Assembly (NCBI RefSeq): GCF_040372805.1
Contig: NZ_BAABWJ010000008.1
Span: 1-64,000, forward strand
Reading direction: 5' to 3'
Length of the DNA: 64,000 nucleotides
From: Pseudoteredinibacter isoporae_A
Lineage (GTDB): Bacteria; Pseudomonadota; Gammaproteobacteria; Pseudomonadales; Cellvibrionaceae
The notes under the pieces are model-generated. The model saw only the letters and a list, made by a program, of their open reading frames with translations. It had not been told where the DNA came from and did no database searches. Positions 52,651-61,092 of this stretch are shown piece after piece. Numbering within the stretch: position 1 is the first letter of the stretch; every line of letters begins with the position of its first letter. The translations under genes and the position numbers were made by a program.

Positions 52651-53020
52651 ATTTAACGGCATAGCTTCGCTGTGTCGTTAGTGCCTGCCGTCATTATCAG
52701 GGCCTTTTAGGGTGTGAAAGCGCGAGGAAACGATATTTGCTTCGGCGAGTTTCCTCTGCCATTTGGGGGAGTCAGTGGTTAAACCCAGGACCCGGAGCGG
52801 TTCTGGGTTTGTCCATTTCCGGCCTTTCAATACCTAATCAACGGTGGCCGCTGTCATCGGTCTGTCATTCTTTTACCTGTAAAGTGACTAGACCTCCGAG
52901 CCTCATTCTGCCAGTATTGTGCCCAGACAATAAAACCTTTCCTGAGATAAAGGTCATGCCACTTTGTTGGGTATCACGCTGTAGATGCCTTATGAGTAGG
53001 TTCTAGCCCGAGATAGTCCT
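52651..53020. other. Intergenic region between the chemoreceptor and the AraC-type regulator
   Basis: About 370 bp. A 12-bp hairpin with two wobble pairs (52654-52665 with 52669-52680) follows the chemoreceptor. A GTATCAC site (complement GTGATAC) at 52971-52977 lies 44 bp before the regulator. No coding frame with motifs was found. Confidence 0.45.
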
Positions 53021-53971
53021 ATGTCCACACATATTGAAGTTCTGGAATCGTTTGATAGCTTTCAAAGCCATGTGAGCAACACCTTTTTTGATATGAGTTG
53101 TGTGCCCGTGGAAAATGACAGCGGTCGCTTTCAGAGTCGGATTGAGGCCCGGGAAATGAGCAAGCTGGGCGTTGTGGACATCACCAGTAGTGCAATCAAT
53201 GTCTTTCGTCGCAAAGCTCATATGTCGACGATTGAAACCCCCCAGTATTTAGTGAAATTCCAGACCTCTGGCGAAGGCCTGGTGCGTCAGCGAGGTCAAG
53301 AGGCTCATCTTAGGCCCGGCGATTTTGTCTTGTGCAGCAACACCGAACCCTACGAATTGCACTTTCCTGAGTTCTACCGCCAAATTGTGTTGGCAGTCCC
53401 CCAGGCCGCTCTGCAGCAGGCCGTACGAGAACCCGACAGCTTTCTCGGGCAACGCATGGCGGCCGACGTTGGCGCCAATGGGCTCCTGAGTCAAATGGTT
53501 CACAGTATGGGGCCCATGTTGGACAATATGGACCCACTGCTGGCTTCCAAGCTGGAAAACAATGTATTTGATTTGCTGGCCACCGCATTGGAGCATGGCC
53601 AGACCCGGCCCCGCATCGACAATGATGGTGTCAAAACAGAGCATTTGTTCCGAATTAAAGCCTTCATCCGAAAGCATCTGGGCGATTCCCGCCTATGCCC
53701 TGATTGGATTGCCAAGGCACACGATATCAGCACGCGTTATCTCCATATGCTGTTTAATGATGAGAATACTTCGGTATCTCGCTACATTCAGAGAGAGCGA
53801 GTGGAAGCTTGCAAGAACTGCTTCGACGACCCCGGTATGGACATCTACACCATTACTGAAATTGCCTTCCGTTGGGGGTTTAACGACGCCTCTCACTTTA
53901 ATCGGGTGTTCAAGTCGGCCTATGGTATTACCCCTCGTCAGTATCGCCAACGCCACCACCTTCAGGGCTAA
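53021..53971 (+). CDS. AraC-family transcriptional regulator
   Basis: 316 residues. The N-terminal part is a cupin-like ligand domain of the AraC_binding_2 type (QTSGEGLVRQRGQEAHLRPGDFVLCSN). The C-terminal two-HTH DNA-binding domain (about residues 215-312) shows DISTRYLHMLFNDENTSVSRYI and the signature ITEIAFRWGFNDASHFNRVFKSAYGITPRQYR. It precedes the paaG operon, transcribed the same way, and may control phenylacetate genes. Its ligand is unknown. The ribosome site before ATG 53021 is weak. Confidence 0.9.
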   Translation: MSTHIEVLESFDSFQSHVSNTFFDMSCVPVENDSGRFQSRIEAREMSKLGVVDITSSAINVFRRKAHMSTIETPQYLVKFQTSGEGLVRQRGQEAHLRPGDFVLCSNTEPYELHFPEFYRQIVLAVPQAALQQAVREPDSFLGQRMAADVGANGLLSQMVHSMGPMLDNMDPLLASKLENNVFDLLATALEHGQTRPRIDNDGVKTEHLFRIKAFIRKHLGDSRLCPDWIAKAHDISTRYLHMLFNDENTSVSRYIQRERVEACKNCFDDPGMDIYTITEIAFRWGFNDASHFNRVFKSAYGITPRQYRQRHHLQG

Positions 53972-54150
53972 TCCGTCAAAGTGAATTCGTGTACCGAGTA
54001 CTGTTTTTGGTTAAAGTGATACGAGAAATCTATTTTTTCTATCTATTTTGTATCTTTATGTGTAATCTAAGTGCTTTGCAATCCGAGCAGACCGTTCGCT
54101 GAATTGGCGGTTTGGCCAGAGACATGCCCACAGAATAATGAGGAGTGATT
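53972..54150 (+). promoter_or_regulatory. paaG operon control region with paired GATAC/GTATC
   Basis: GTGATAC (54016-54022) and GTATC (54050-54054) form an inverted pair separated by 27 bp, nearly the same layout as in front of paaA (28 bp). It lies about 100 bp before paaG. Confidence 0.45.
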
Positions 54151-54942
54151 ATGAGCTTTGAAACCATTGAGTTCTCCATAAACAACGGTGTCGCGGTTTT
54201 GACGTTGAACCGTCCCGACAACCTCAACAGCTTCAATACCCAGATGCACGAGGAGGTACGGCAGGCGATTACGCAAGTGCGTACGGGTGGTGAAGCCCGT
54301 TGTCTGCTGATTACCGCCAATGGGCGTGGCTTTTGTGCGGGGCAGGATTTGGGAGATCGTTCGGTCTCTGCTGATGGTCAGATGCCAGATTTAGGTGATT
54401 CTGTAGAGAAAAACTACAACCCTCTGATTCGTTCAATTCACAATCTGGACATGCCAGTGGTGTGTGCCGTCAATGGTGTGGCGGCGGGCGCTGGTGCGAG
54501 TATTGCTCTGGCTTGCGACATTGTGTTGGCGGCGAAGAGCGCCAGCTTTATTCAGGCCTTCTGTAAAATCGGATTGATTCCGGATTCTGGGGGGACCTGG
54601 GCTTTACCTCGTTTGGTGGGTTTGGCGCGTGCAAAAGGCTTAGCCTTACTCGGCGATAAGTTGTCTGCTGAGCAAGCGGAAAAATGGGGGCTGATCTGGG
54701 AGTGCGTTGAGGATGCGGAGTTGATGGAAAAAGCCAACGCTTTGGCGACCCATTTTGCCAGTCAGCCCACGAAAGGTTTAGCCATGACCAAGCGCGCTTT
54801 GCGTGAGTCCACTTCGAACAGTTTGCACGAACAATTGGAACTGGAAAAAGAATATATGCGCATTGGTGGCCGCACGGAAGATTACAAAGAAGGCGTTGCG
54901 GCTTTTAAGGAAAAGCGCAAGCCAGAATTCAAAGGGCGTTAA
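54151..54942 (+). CDS. paaG: Epoxyphenylacetyl-CoA isomerase (PaaG)
   Basis: 263 residues from ATG 54151 with GAGGAG upstream. Crotonase fold. In the phenylacetate pathway it isomerises ring-1,2-epoxyphenylacetyl-CoA to the oxepin. Oxyanion and active-site segments are ANGRGFCAGQDLGDRS and VNGVAAGAGASIALACDI, and the C-terminus GRTEDYKEGVAAFKEKRKPEF matches E. coli PaaG closely. First gene of paaG-paaI-thiolase. Confidence 0.93.
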   Translation: MSFETIEFSINNGVAVLTLNRPDNLNSFNTQMHEEVRQAITQVRTGGEARCLLITANGRGFCAGQDLGDRSVSADGQMPDLGDSVEKNYNPLIRSIHNLDMPVVCAVNGVAAGAGASIALACDIVLAAKSASFIQAFCKIGLIPDSGGTWALPRLVGLARAKGLALLGDKLSAEQAEKWGLIWECVEDAELMEKANALATHFASQPTKGLAMTKRALRESTSNSLHEQLELEKEYMRIGGRTEDYKEGVAAFKEKRKPEFKGR

Positions 54943-54945
54943 GAC

Positions 54946-55419
54946 ATGGCTGAACAATACCGTGCAGCAGACGTCGCGCAAATGAGCCCGGAAGCATTGG
55001 CTCAGGCATCGGCTAATGCCTTGTTTGAGCGGGATATTGCTGCCCAGGATATGGGCATTGATATCGTTAGCGTAGGGCCTGGTCGAGCTGAATTGAGTAT
55101 GACCGTTCAGAATCGCATGCTGAATGGGCATGCGACTTGCCATGGCGGTTATTTGTTTGCTCTGGCCGATACGGCCTTTGCCTACGCTTGCAACAGTCGT
55201 AATCAAAATACTGTGGCTGGCGGTTGCTCTATCGAATACCTCGCGCCGGGTCGTGAAGGTGATCGCTTAACCGCCGTGGCGGAAGAGCGTTCTCTTGCCG
55301 GCCGTACCGGTTGTTACGATATTTCTATTTATAATCAGGACGAAACTCTGCTCGCATTGTTTCGTGGTAAGTCTTACAAAATTCGCGGCGCGGTGATTGC
55401 TGGCAGTGACGCGGAATAA
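54946..55419 (+). CDS. paaI: Hydroxyphenylacetyl-CoA thioesterase PaaI
   Basis: 157 residues. Hotdog-fold thioesterase with GHATCHGGYLFALADTAFAYACN, the PaaI signature containing the catalytic Asp. It releases CoA from dead-end ring-hydroxyphenylacetyl-CoA and so protects the CoA pool. The ATG is 3 bp after paaG, implying tight coupling. A 27-bp gap separates it from the thiolase gene. Confidence 0.92.
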   Translation: MAEQYRAADVAQMSPEALAQASANALFERDIAAQDMGIDIVSVGPGRAELSMTVQNRMLNGHATCHGGYLFALADTAFAYACNSRNQNTVAGGCSIEYLAPGREGDRLTAVAEERSLAGRTGCYDISIYNQDETLLALFRGKSYKIRGAVIAGSDAE

Positions 55420-55446
55420 AAGCAATAGTTCTAGCTTGAGGAAATT

Positions 55447-56649
55447 ATGAAAGACGCATTTATTTGTGACGCTATTCGAACCCCGATTGGTCGCTATGGT
55501 GGCAGCTTATCGAAAGTCCGTGCCGATGACTTGGGTGCAATTCCAATGAAGGCGTTGCTGGAGCGCAACCCCGGTGTTGACTGGACGCAATTGGATGAGG
55601 TGTTTTACGGCTGTGCGAACCAGGCGGGTGAAGACAACCGCAATGTTGCACGCATGTCGGCGTTATTGGCGGGCCTGCCCATTGAAGCGCCAGGTTCAAC
55701 CATCAACCGATTGTGCGGCTCAGGCATGGATGCGGTTGGTATGGCCGCCCGCAGCATTAAAGCCGGCGAGGCGGACCTGATTGTTGCCGGTGGTGTTGAA
55801 TCCATGTCTCGTGCTCCGATGGTGATGGGCAAAGCGGAAACGGCGTTTAGTCGCAATGCTGAAATATTCGATACCACAATCGGTTGGCGATTTGTGAACA
55901 AACAAATGAAGTCACAGTATGGCATCGATTCCATGCCGGAGACGGCCGAAAATGTTGCGGAAGATTTTAACGTTTCACGCGAAGATCAGGACAAGATGGC
56001 GCTGGCCAGTCAAATGAAAGCCGCTGCGGCACAGCGTGAAGGACGTTTTGACGATGAAATTGTTTCGGTCACCATTCCTCAGCGTAAAGGTGACCCGATT
56101 GTTGTCGACAAAGATGAGCATCCTCGCGAAACCAGTCTCGACGCGTTGGCGAAACTGCGTGCACCTTTCCGTGATGGTGGTAGTGTGACAGCGGGCAATG
56201 CCTCAGGTGTGAACGATGGTGCTTGCGCATTGCTGGTGGCGTCTGCTGAAGCCGTTGAACAGCATGGGCTGACTGCAAAAGCGAAAGTTGTCGCTATGGC
56301 GACCGCGGGTGTTGAGCCGCGCATTATGGGTATCGGTCCGGCACCTGCGTCCAAAAAAGTGTTGGCTAAAGCCGGCTTGAGCATTGATGACATGGATGTG
56401 ATTGAGCTGAATGAAGCCTTTGCAGCTCAGGGCTTGGCCACTTTGCGTGAACTGGGTGTGGCAGATGATGATGCTCGAGTGAATCCAAATGGCGGAGCAA
56501 TTGCATTGGGTCATCCTCTGGGGATGTCGGGTGCACGTCTGGTGACGACGGCAATGTATCAGTTGCATCGCACGGGCGGTCGCTACGCCTTGTGCACGAT
56601 GTGCATTGGTGTGGGACAAGGCATCGCTTTGATCATCGAGCGAGTGTAA
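55447..56649 (+). CDS. paaJ: 3-oxoadipyl-CoA thiolase (PaaJ/PcaF)
   Basis: 400 residues. It cleaves 3-oxoadipyl-CoA to succinyl-CoA and acetyl-CoA, and in the paa pathway also 3-oxo-5,6-dehydrosuberyl-CoA. The nucleophile is in NRLCGSGMDAVGMAARSI (Cys near residue 90). The C-terminal GHPLGMSGARLV and CTMCIGVGQGIA motifs with the second Cys are intact. DAFICDAIRTPIGRYGG is the usual start. PaaJ and PcaF cannot be separated by motifs; linkage to paaGI favours PaaJ. GAGGAAATT precedes the ATG. Confidence 0.92.
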   Translation: MKDAFICDAIRTPIGRYGGSLSKVRADDLGAIPMKALLERNPGVDWTQLDEVFYGCANQAGEDNRNVARMSALLAGLPIEAPGSTINRLCGSGMDAVGMAARSIKAGEADLIVAGGVESMSRAPMVMGKAETAFSRNAEIFDTTIGWRFVNKQMKSQYGIDSMPETAENVAEDFNVSREDQDKMALASQMKAAAAQREGRFDDEIVSVTIPQRKGDPIVVDKDEHPRETSLDALAKLRAPFRDGGSVTAGNASGVNDGACALLVASAEAVEQHGLTAKAKVVAMATAGVEPRIMGIGPAPASKKVLAKAGLSIDDMDVIELNEAFAAQGLATLRELGVADDDARVNPNGGAIALGHPLGMSGARLVTTAMYQLHRTGGRYALCTMCIGVGQGIALIIERV

Positions 56650-56698
56650 TCGCGAGTAAGAAGCTCGTTACCGCGAGCTCCTTATGCTGAGGCTTGTA

Positions 56699-57841
56699 TT
56701 ACAATGTTAAGCTGTATTGCCAAAACAGATAGATGGGAAGGCAAGTCAACAGCCTGACACATTCTCTGTTCATTATCCCTTCTCGGTTCTCCAGTGATTT
56801 CCCTATCCAATACAAGTGCATGGCGAAACAACTGCTCATAATTGCATTGAAGGCCAGGCTTTGTTGATCCGCAACGGACAAAAAAGCCATCAAGCCTAAA
56901 ATCACCATAAAAAATTGCAAAACAAAATACCACTGCAGCCATGGCTGTGGGTGAGCATCAAATTTTTGATAGTGCTCGTCACGCTTTTCCAAAGGGAAGC
57001 GGTCGTTAACATCCGCAGGGCGCCAACCCGTAGGCATAAACCAAATACGCAATTTGTCTCGCCAATGTGCGGTATACCAGCTGTCTCTGGCAAGTTGATG
57101 ATAAAAAGCCACATTCGCCCAGATAGGGTTCCAGCTTCTCAAAGGCGTTGAAATTCCGTATCGCACAGGTTCATCTTCTAGCTCTTCCTGATAGCTGCCG
57201 AACAAGCGGTCCCAGATTATAAATACACCACCATAGTTTTTATCCATATAGCGTGGGTTGCAGCCGTGATGCACTCGGTGACTGGAGGGTGTGACCATAA
57301 TGTTTTCAAGCCAGCCCAATTTAGGAATGTGGCGTGTGTGAATCCAGAACTGATACAACAGATCCAGCGTACCGGCAAAAATAAACACGTACAGCGGAAT
57401 TCCGGCCAATGCCATCGGGACGTAAAACACCCAGCTGAAGACCCAGCTAAAACTGGTTTGGCGGAAAGAGGTGGCCAGATTGTACTCTTCACTTTGGTGG
57501 TGCACAGAGTGGGCGGCCCAGAGAATATTGCGTTCATGTCCCAGGCGATGATTCCAATAGTAGCAAACGTCATAGGCAATAAAACCCACAACCCATACCC
57601 ACAGCGCAGAGCTGGGCAGTTCCTGCGGAGCAAATTGCAAGAAGAAGTTATAGATGGCGATGGTCATGAATTTGCTGAGCGTGTTACTGCTGATATTCAG
57701 CACTCCAGTGGAGAGGGTGTTGATGGTATCGGTGATTCGATACCAGTCCTTCTTTCGAAGTACCGTAGCAATAATCTCGATAAGAAAGAGCAGCATGAAC
57801 AGAGGAATGCCCATGGCGAAGAGGTCGGGTGCTTGATCCAT
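56699..57841 (-). CDS. Fatty acid hydroxylase / sterol desaturase family protein
   Basis: 380 residues with four to five membrane helices. The diiron histidine motifs are HRLGHE (in CYYWNHRLGHERN), HSVHHQSEE, and HRVHH (in SSHRVHHGCNPRYMDKN). This layout and length fit the bacterial branch that includes alkylglycerol monooxygenase-like proteins. The substrate could be a fatty acid, alkylglycerol or similar lipid. It is transcribed against the paa genes and sits between two paa operons. Whether it belongs to the pathway is unknown. Confidence 0.9.
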   Translation of the reverse strand: MDQAPDLFAMGIPLFMLLFLIEIIATVLRKKDWYRITDTINTLSTGVLNISSNTLSKFMTIAIYNFFLQFAPQELPSSALWVWVVGFIAYDVCYYWNHRLGHERNILWAAHSVHHQSEEYNLATSFRQTSFSWVFSWVFYVPMALAGIPLYVFIFAGTLDLLYQFWIHTRHIPKLGWLENIMVTPSSHRVHHGCNPRYMDKNYGGVFIIWDRLFGSYQEELEDEPVRYGISTPLRSWNPIWANVAFYHQLARDSWYTAHWRDKLRIWFMPTGWRPADVNDRFPLEKRDEHYQKFDAHPQPWLQWYFVLQFFMVILGLMAFLSVADQQSLAFNAIMSSCFAMHLYWIGKSLENREGIMNRECVRLLTCLPIYLFWQYSLTL

Positions 57842-58083
57842 TGTGAGCCGTCTTTATTGTTTTCTTTTAGTGTACCTGAAGCGATTGGAAGGGCATTGGG
57901 TCAATAACGCTATTTTTTTGCTTTATCCATGCGGCCCTGATTTCCCTAAAGATATCGCTTGTCGGGCTTGACGACGTCGGGGCAGAGGTGGCGATGGTCG
58001 GGCTTCGGTGCTGCTTGGGAGATTGCTGAGTTGGTTGAATGGGCTGTTGTTTGGGTACTTTTGGTCAATGAAAGAGAGTCGAA

Positions 58084-58114
58084 TTAAGAATAAGGGTGGG
58101 CTGCTTATTCTTAA
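58084..58114. promoter_or_regulatory. 11-bp-arm inverted repeat upstream of paaA
   Basis: TTAAGAATAAG (58084-58094) and CTTATTCTTAA (58104-58114) are perfectly complementary around a 9-bp centre. It may be an operator or a stem-loop. Confidence 0.5.
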
Positions 58115-58152
58115 CTTATTGATTTTATTGGATAAAATGACCTTAAAATAAA

Positions 58153-58194
58153 ATGATACACAAATATTGACTAAATCCTGCAAAAACGTATCAT
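58153..58194 (+). promoter_or_regulatory. Candidate paaA promoter with flanking ATGATAC/GTATCAT
   Basis: TTGACT (58167-58172) and TATCAT (58189-58194), 16 bp apart, form a good promoter. ATGATAC (58153-58159) and GTATCAT (58188-58194) are inverted copies, one upstream of the -35 and one over the -10, a typical repressor layout. Confidence 0.55.
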
Positions 58195-58318
58195 AAACGC
58201 ATAAAGTAAATTCAGCTGGTGCATCTGCTCAGTCATTGTTTCAAGTGTGTTGTCTTTGAAGCAGGGTGGAGTGAATGACCAGGCTAACGCAGTGATAAGC
58301 CCAGGAGGAACGACAATA

Positions 58319-59284
58319 ATGACTCCGCAAGATCAAGTCGTCGATATCGACGCATTGGAAAAAGAGTTTCAGGATCGCGTTGACGCCGAAAAGAAAATCG
58401 AGCCCAAAGATTGGATGCCTGAGGCTTACCGCCGTACGTTGATTCGTCAGATTTCCCAGCACGCCCACTCAGAGGTGGTCGGTCAGTTGCCGGAAGGTAA
58501 CTGGATTACCCGTGCTCCATCCCTGCGCCGCAAAGCCATTTTATTGGCCAAGGTTCAGGACGAAGCGGGCCACGGTTTGTATTTGTACAGTGCGGCCGAA
58601 ACTCTGGGTTCTTCTCGTGAGCAAATGATTGATGATCTGCATGCGGGTAAGGCGAAGTACTCCAGTATTTTCAACTATCCGACGTTGAGTTGGGCCGATG
58701 TACCGGCTATTGGTTGGCTGGTAGATGGGGCGGCGATCGTAAATCAGGTGGCCTTGTGTCGGACATCTTATGGGCCCTATTCTCGCGCAATGATTCGTGT
58801 CTGTAAGGAAGAAAGCTTCCATGCCCGTCAAGGTTTCGAAGGGATGCTGGCTCTGGCTCGTGGTAACGAGGCCCAGAAGAAGATGTGTCAGGATGCGATC
58901 AATCGCTATTGGTGGCCCGCCTTGATGATGTTTGGTCCTAGCGACGCCGAATCACCCAACTCTGCACAATCCATGAAGTGGAAAATCAAACGTTTTTCCA
59001 ACGATGAGCTACGCCAGAAGTTCGTCGACCAGACTGTTCCCCAGATCGAATACTTGGGAATGGAAGTGCCTGATCCCGATTGCAAATGGAACGAAGAGCG
59101 TGGTCACTATGATATTGGTGAAATGCCATGGGATGAGTTCTTTGCCGTAGTTAAAGGCCATGGTCCTTGTAACCATGAACGTTTGCAGGCTCGCCAAAAA
59201 GCCCACGATGAAGGCAATTGGGTTCGTGAAGCTGCATTGGCTTATCAGAAGAAGCAAGCCAATAAAAAACAATCCGTCGCCTGA
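58319..59284 (+). CDS. paaA: Phenylacetyl-CoA epoxidase subunit A
   Basis: 321 residues from ATG 58319, with CCAGGAGGAA upstream. Catalytic diiron subunit of the PaaABCE monooxygenase that makes ring-1,2-epoxyphenylacetyl-CoA. It matches E. coli PaaA closely (EPKDWMPEAYRRTLIRQI, HAHSEVVGQLPEGNWITRAPSLRR, AKVQDEAGHGLYLYSAAETLG). The diiron Glu/His ligands are in QDEAGHG and ESFHARQGFEGM. First gene of paaABCDE. Confidence 0.97.
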   Translation: MTPQDQVVDIDALEKEFQDRVDAEKKIEPKDWMPEAYRRTLIRQISQHAHSEVVGQLPEGNWITRAPSLRRKAILLAKVQDEAGHGLYLYSAAETLGSSREQMIDDLHAGKAKYSSIFNYPTLSWADVPAIGWLVDGAAIVNQVALCRTSYGPYSRAMIRVCKEESFHARQGFEGMLALARGNEAQKKMCQDAINRYWWPALMMFGPSDAESPNSAQSMKWKIKRFSNDELRQKFVDQTVPQIEYLGMEVPDPDCKWNEERGHYDIGEMPWDEFFAVVKGHGPCNHERLQARQKAHDEGNWVREAALAYQKKQANKKQSVA

Positions 59285-59332
59285 GCGATATAGCTGAAAT
59301 TAGCGCCGAAGATGGCGACTGAAAGGAGAAGA

Positions 59333-59623
59333 ATGATGGTTGATCAGTATTTACCACTGTGGGAAGTTTTTGTACGCAGCAAGCGTGGTATGGATCACAA
59401 GCATTGTGGCAGTGTTCACGCCGCTGATGCCGAGCAGGCTTTGCAATACGCTCGTGACGTTTATACCCGCCGTAGTGAAGGTAACAGCATTTGGGTGGTT
59501 GAGGCCAAGCATATTGTTGCCAGCCAGCCAGACGATCAAGAGGCGTTTTTCGAGCCAGCAGACGATAAGGTGTATCGCCATGCGACCTTCTACGATGTGC
59601 CTGCTGACGTAAAACACATGTAA
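59333..59623 (+). CDS. paaB: Phenylacetyl-CoA epoxidase subunit B
   Basis: About 96 residues from ATG 59333 (or 59336), with AAAGGAG upstream; ATG 59312 lacks a good site. Closely matches PaaB (LWEVFVRSKRGMDHKHCGSVHAADAE, YTRRSEGNSIWVVEA, ending PADVKHM). PaaB is needed for epoxidase function, but its exact role is structural. It follows paaA by 48 bp. Confidence 0.96.
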   Translation: MMVDQYLPLWEVFVRSKRGMDHKHCGSVHAADAEQALQYARDVYTRRSEGNSIWVVEAKHIVASQPDDQEAFFEPADDKVYRHATFYDVPADVKHM

Positions 59624-59648
59624 GCCCGTTGATGATTAGGTAAACGCT

Positions 59649-60416
59649 ATGAGTGATTTGACACAAAAAGAAGCTTTGTTCACCTACACCCTACGGTTGG
59701 CGGACAATGCTCTTATTCTGGGCCACCGTCTATCCGAGTGGTGTGGTCACGGCCCGTTTCTGGAAGAAGATATTGGTGTAATTAACACGGCTCTGGATTT
59801 ACTGGGTCGCTGCCGCATGTTGTACAGCTATGCGGGTGAAGTCGAAGGTAAAGGTCGTGATGAAGATGAATTGGCTTTCCATCGTGATGAGCGTGAATTT
59901 ACGAACTACTTGTTAATGGAACAGCCAAAAGGTGATTTTGCCTACACCACCATTCGCCAGTTTTATGCGGATGTCTGGAATCTGCATTTCTATACTGAAC
60001 TGTGCAATTCCAAAGACGAAACCCTGGCGGCAATCGCCAAGAAAGTTGTGAAGGAGTGCCGTTATCACTTCCGCCACAACGCTGAGTGGGTGAAGCGCCT
60101 GGGTGACGGCACCGAAGACAGTCATCAACGCATGAGCGATGCTATTTCCGAAACGTCTCGTTTTGTAAATGAAATGTTTGAGATGGACAGCATTGATCAA
60201 ATGATGGTGGATGCCGGTATTGGTGTTGATTTGAATGTGGTGAAAGAGAAGTGGATCGCCAGCGTTGATGATGTGTTCGCTGAAGCCACGTTGCAGCGTC
60301 CTGAACCTGAGTATGATCGCAGTGGGGGTCGCAAAGGTTTGCACACTGAGCAGTTAGGCTTTCTATTAGCCGAAATGCAATATGTACAGCGTTGTCATCC
60401 TGGCCTGCAGTGGTAG
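59649..60416 (+). CDS. paaC: Phenylacetyl-CoA epoxidase subunit C
   Basis: 255 residues. Structural ferritin-like subunit of the PaaAC pair, without a functional diiron site in known enzymes. Recognisable by LRLADNALILGHRLSEWCGHGPFLEEDI, the start of the family, and ending in EMQYVQRCHPGLQW. It follows paaB by 25 bp and precedes paaD. Confidence 0.96.
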   Translation: MSDLTQKEALFTYTLRLADNALILGHRLSEWCGHGPFLEEDIGVINTALDLLGRCRMLYSYAGEVEGKGRDEDELAFHRDEREFTNYLLMEQPKGDFAYTTIRQFYADVWNLHFYTELCNSKDETLAAIAKKVVKECRYHFRHNAEWVKRLGDGTEDSHQRMSDAISETSRFVNEMFEMDSIDQMMVDAGIGVDLNVVKEKWIASVDDVFAEATLQRPEPEYDRSGGRKGLHTEQLGFLLAEMQYVQRCHPGLQW

Positions 60417-60448
60417 GCCAATAGCAACTGCATTTGCGGGAGCATGGT

Positions 60449-61021
60449 ATGGACTATAACCCAGTAGGTAGCTTTATTAATGGCAACCTGATCAGCAGTG
60501 ACCGGCCACCGATGTTAACGGTGGCCGAGGCACAAGCGATCGAGATGAGTGATATCGAGGAAGCCTTAAGTACGGTTGTCGATCCGGAAATTCCGGTGTT
60601 ATCGGCGCGTGAACTGGGGGTGTTGCGTGATGTCGAGTGGCAGGGGGATACCCTCGTCACGACCATCACGCCAACCTATTCAGGTTGTCCTGCCATGGGA
60701 CATTTTGAAGACGATATTCGAGTATGCCTGGAAAAATTGGGAATACCGAACATCAAAATTGATACTCGATTGTCTCCCGCCTGGACAAGTGATTGGCTCA
60801 GTGATGAAGCCAAACAAAAATTGCGAGACTACGGTATTGCGCCTCCAATGGAATCGACCAGTAGCCTGAAAGTGCTGTTGGGGCACGCGCCTGAGGTGAG
60901 TTGCCCCAAGTGTCAGTCTTCTGAGGTTCGGGAAGTCTCGCGGCACGGCTCTACCGCCTGCAAGGCCTTGTATCAATGTGATAGCTGCCAAGAGCCCTTT
61001 GATTATTTTAAATGTATCTAG
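60449..61021 (+). CDS. paaD: Phenylacetyl-CoA epoxidase maturation protein PaaD
   Basis: About 190 residues from ATG 60449 (MDYNPVG), with GGGAG 7-11 nt upstream; longer than the usual 165 or so because of an N-terminal extension. MIP18/DUF59 domain (IEEALSTVVDPEIPVLSARELGVL, TPTYSGCPAMGHFEDDI), then a zinc-ribbon-like CPKCQSSE and CDSCQEPF pair at the end. It is thought to help assemble the iron-sulfur or diiron centre. An internal ATG at residue 22 is an alternative start. Confidence 0.93.
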   Translation: MDYNPVGSFINGNLISSDRPPMLTVAEAQAIEMSDIEEALSTVVDPEIPVLSARELGVLRDVEWQGDTLVTTITPTYSGCPAMGHFEDDIRVCLEKLGIPNIKIDTRLSPAWTSDWLSDEAKQKLRDYGIAPPMESTSSLKVLLGHAPEVSCPKCQSSEVREVSRHGSTACKALYQCDSCQEPFDYFKCI

Positions 61022-61092
61022 CGCTTCGCTCCTGGCAAAGCACAATAATGAGCGGTGAACATTCATCGCCAATAAAAGACGAGTGATTAACC

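Larger units (their letters stand above)
57842..58318. other. Divergent region between the hydroxylase gene and paaA
   Basis: About 480 bp. It holds the minus-strand promoter of the hydroxylase gene and, toward paaA, an 11-bp-arm inverted repeat (58084-58114) and a promoter with flanking ATGATAC/GTATCAT. The short frames here have no motifs. Confidence 0.5.
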
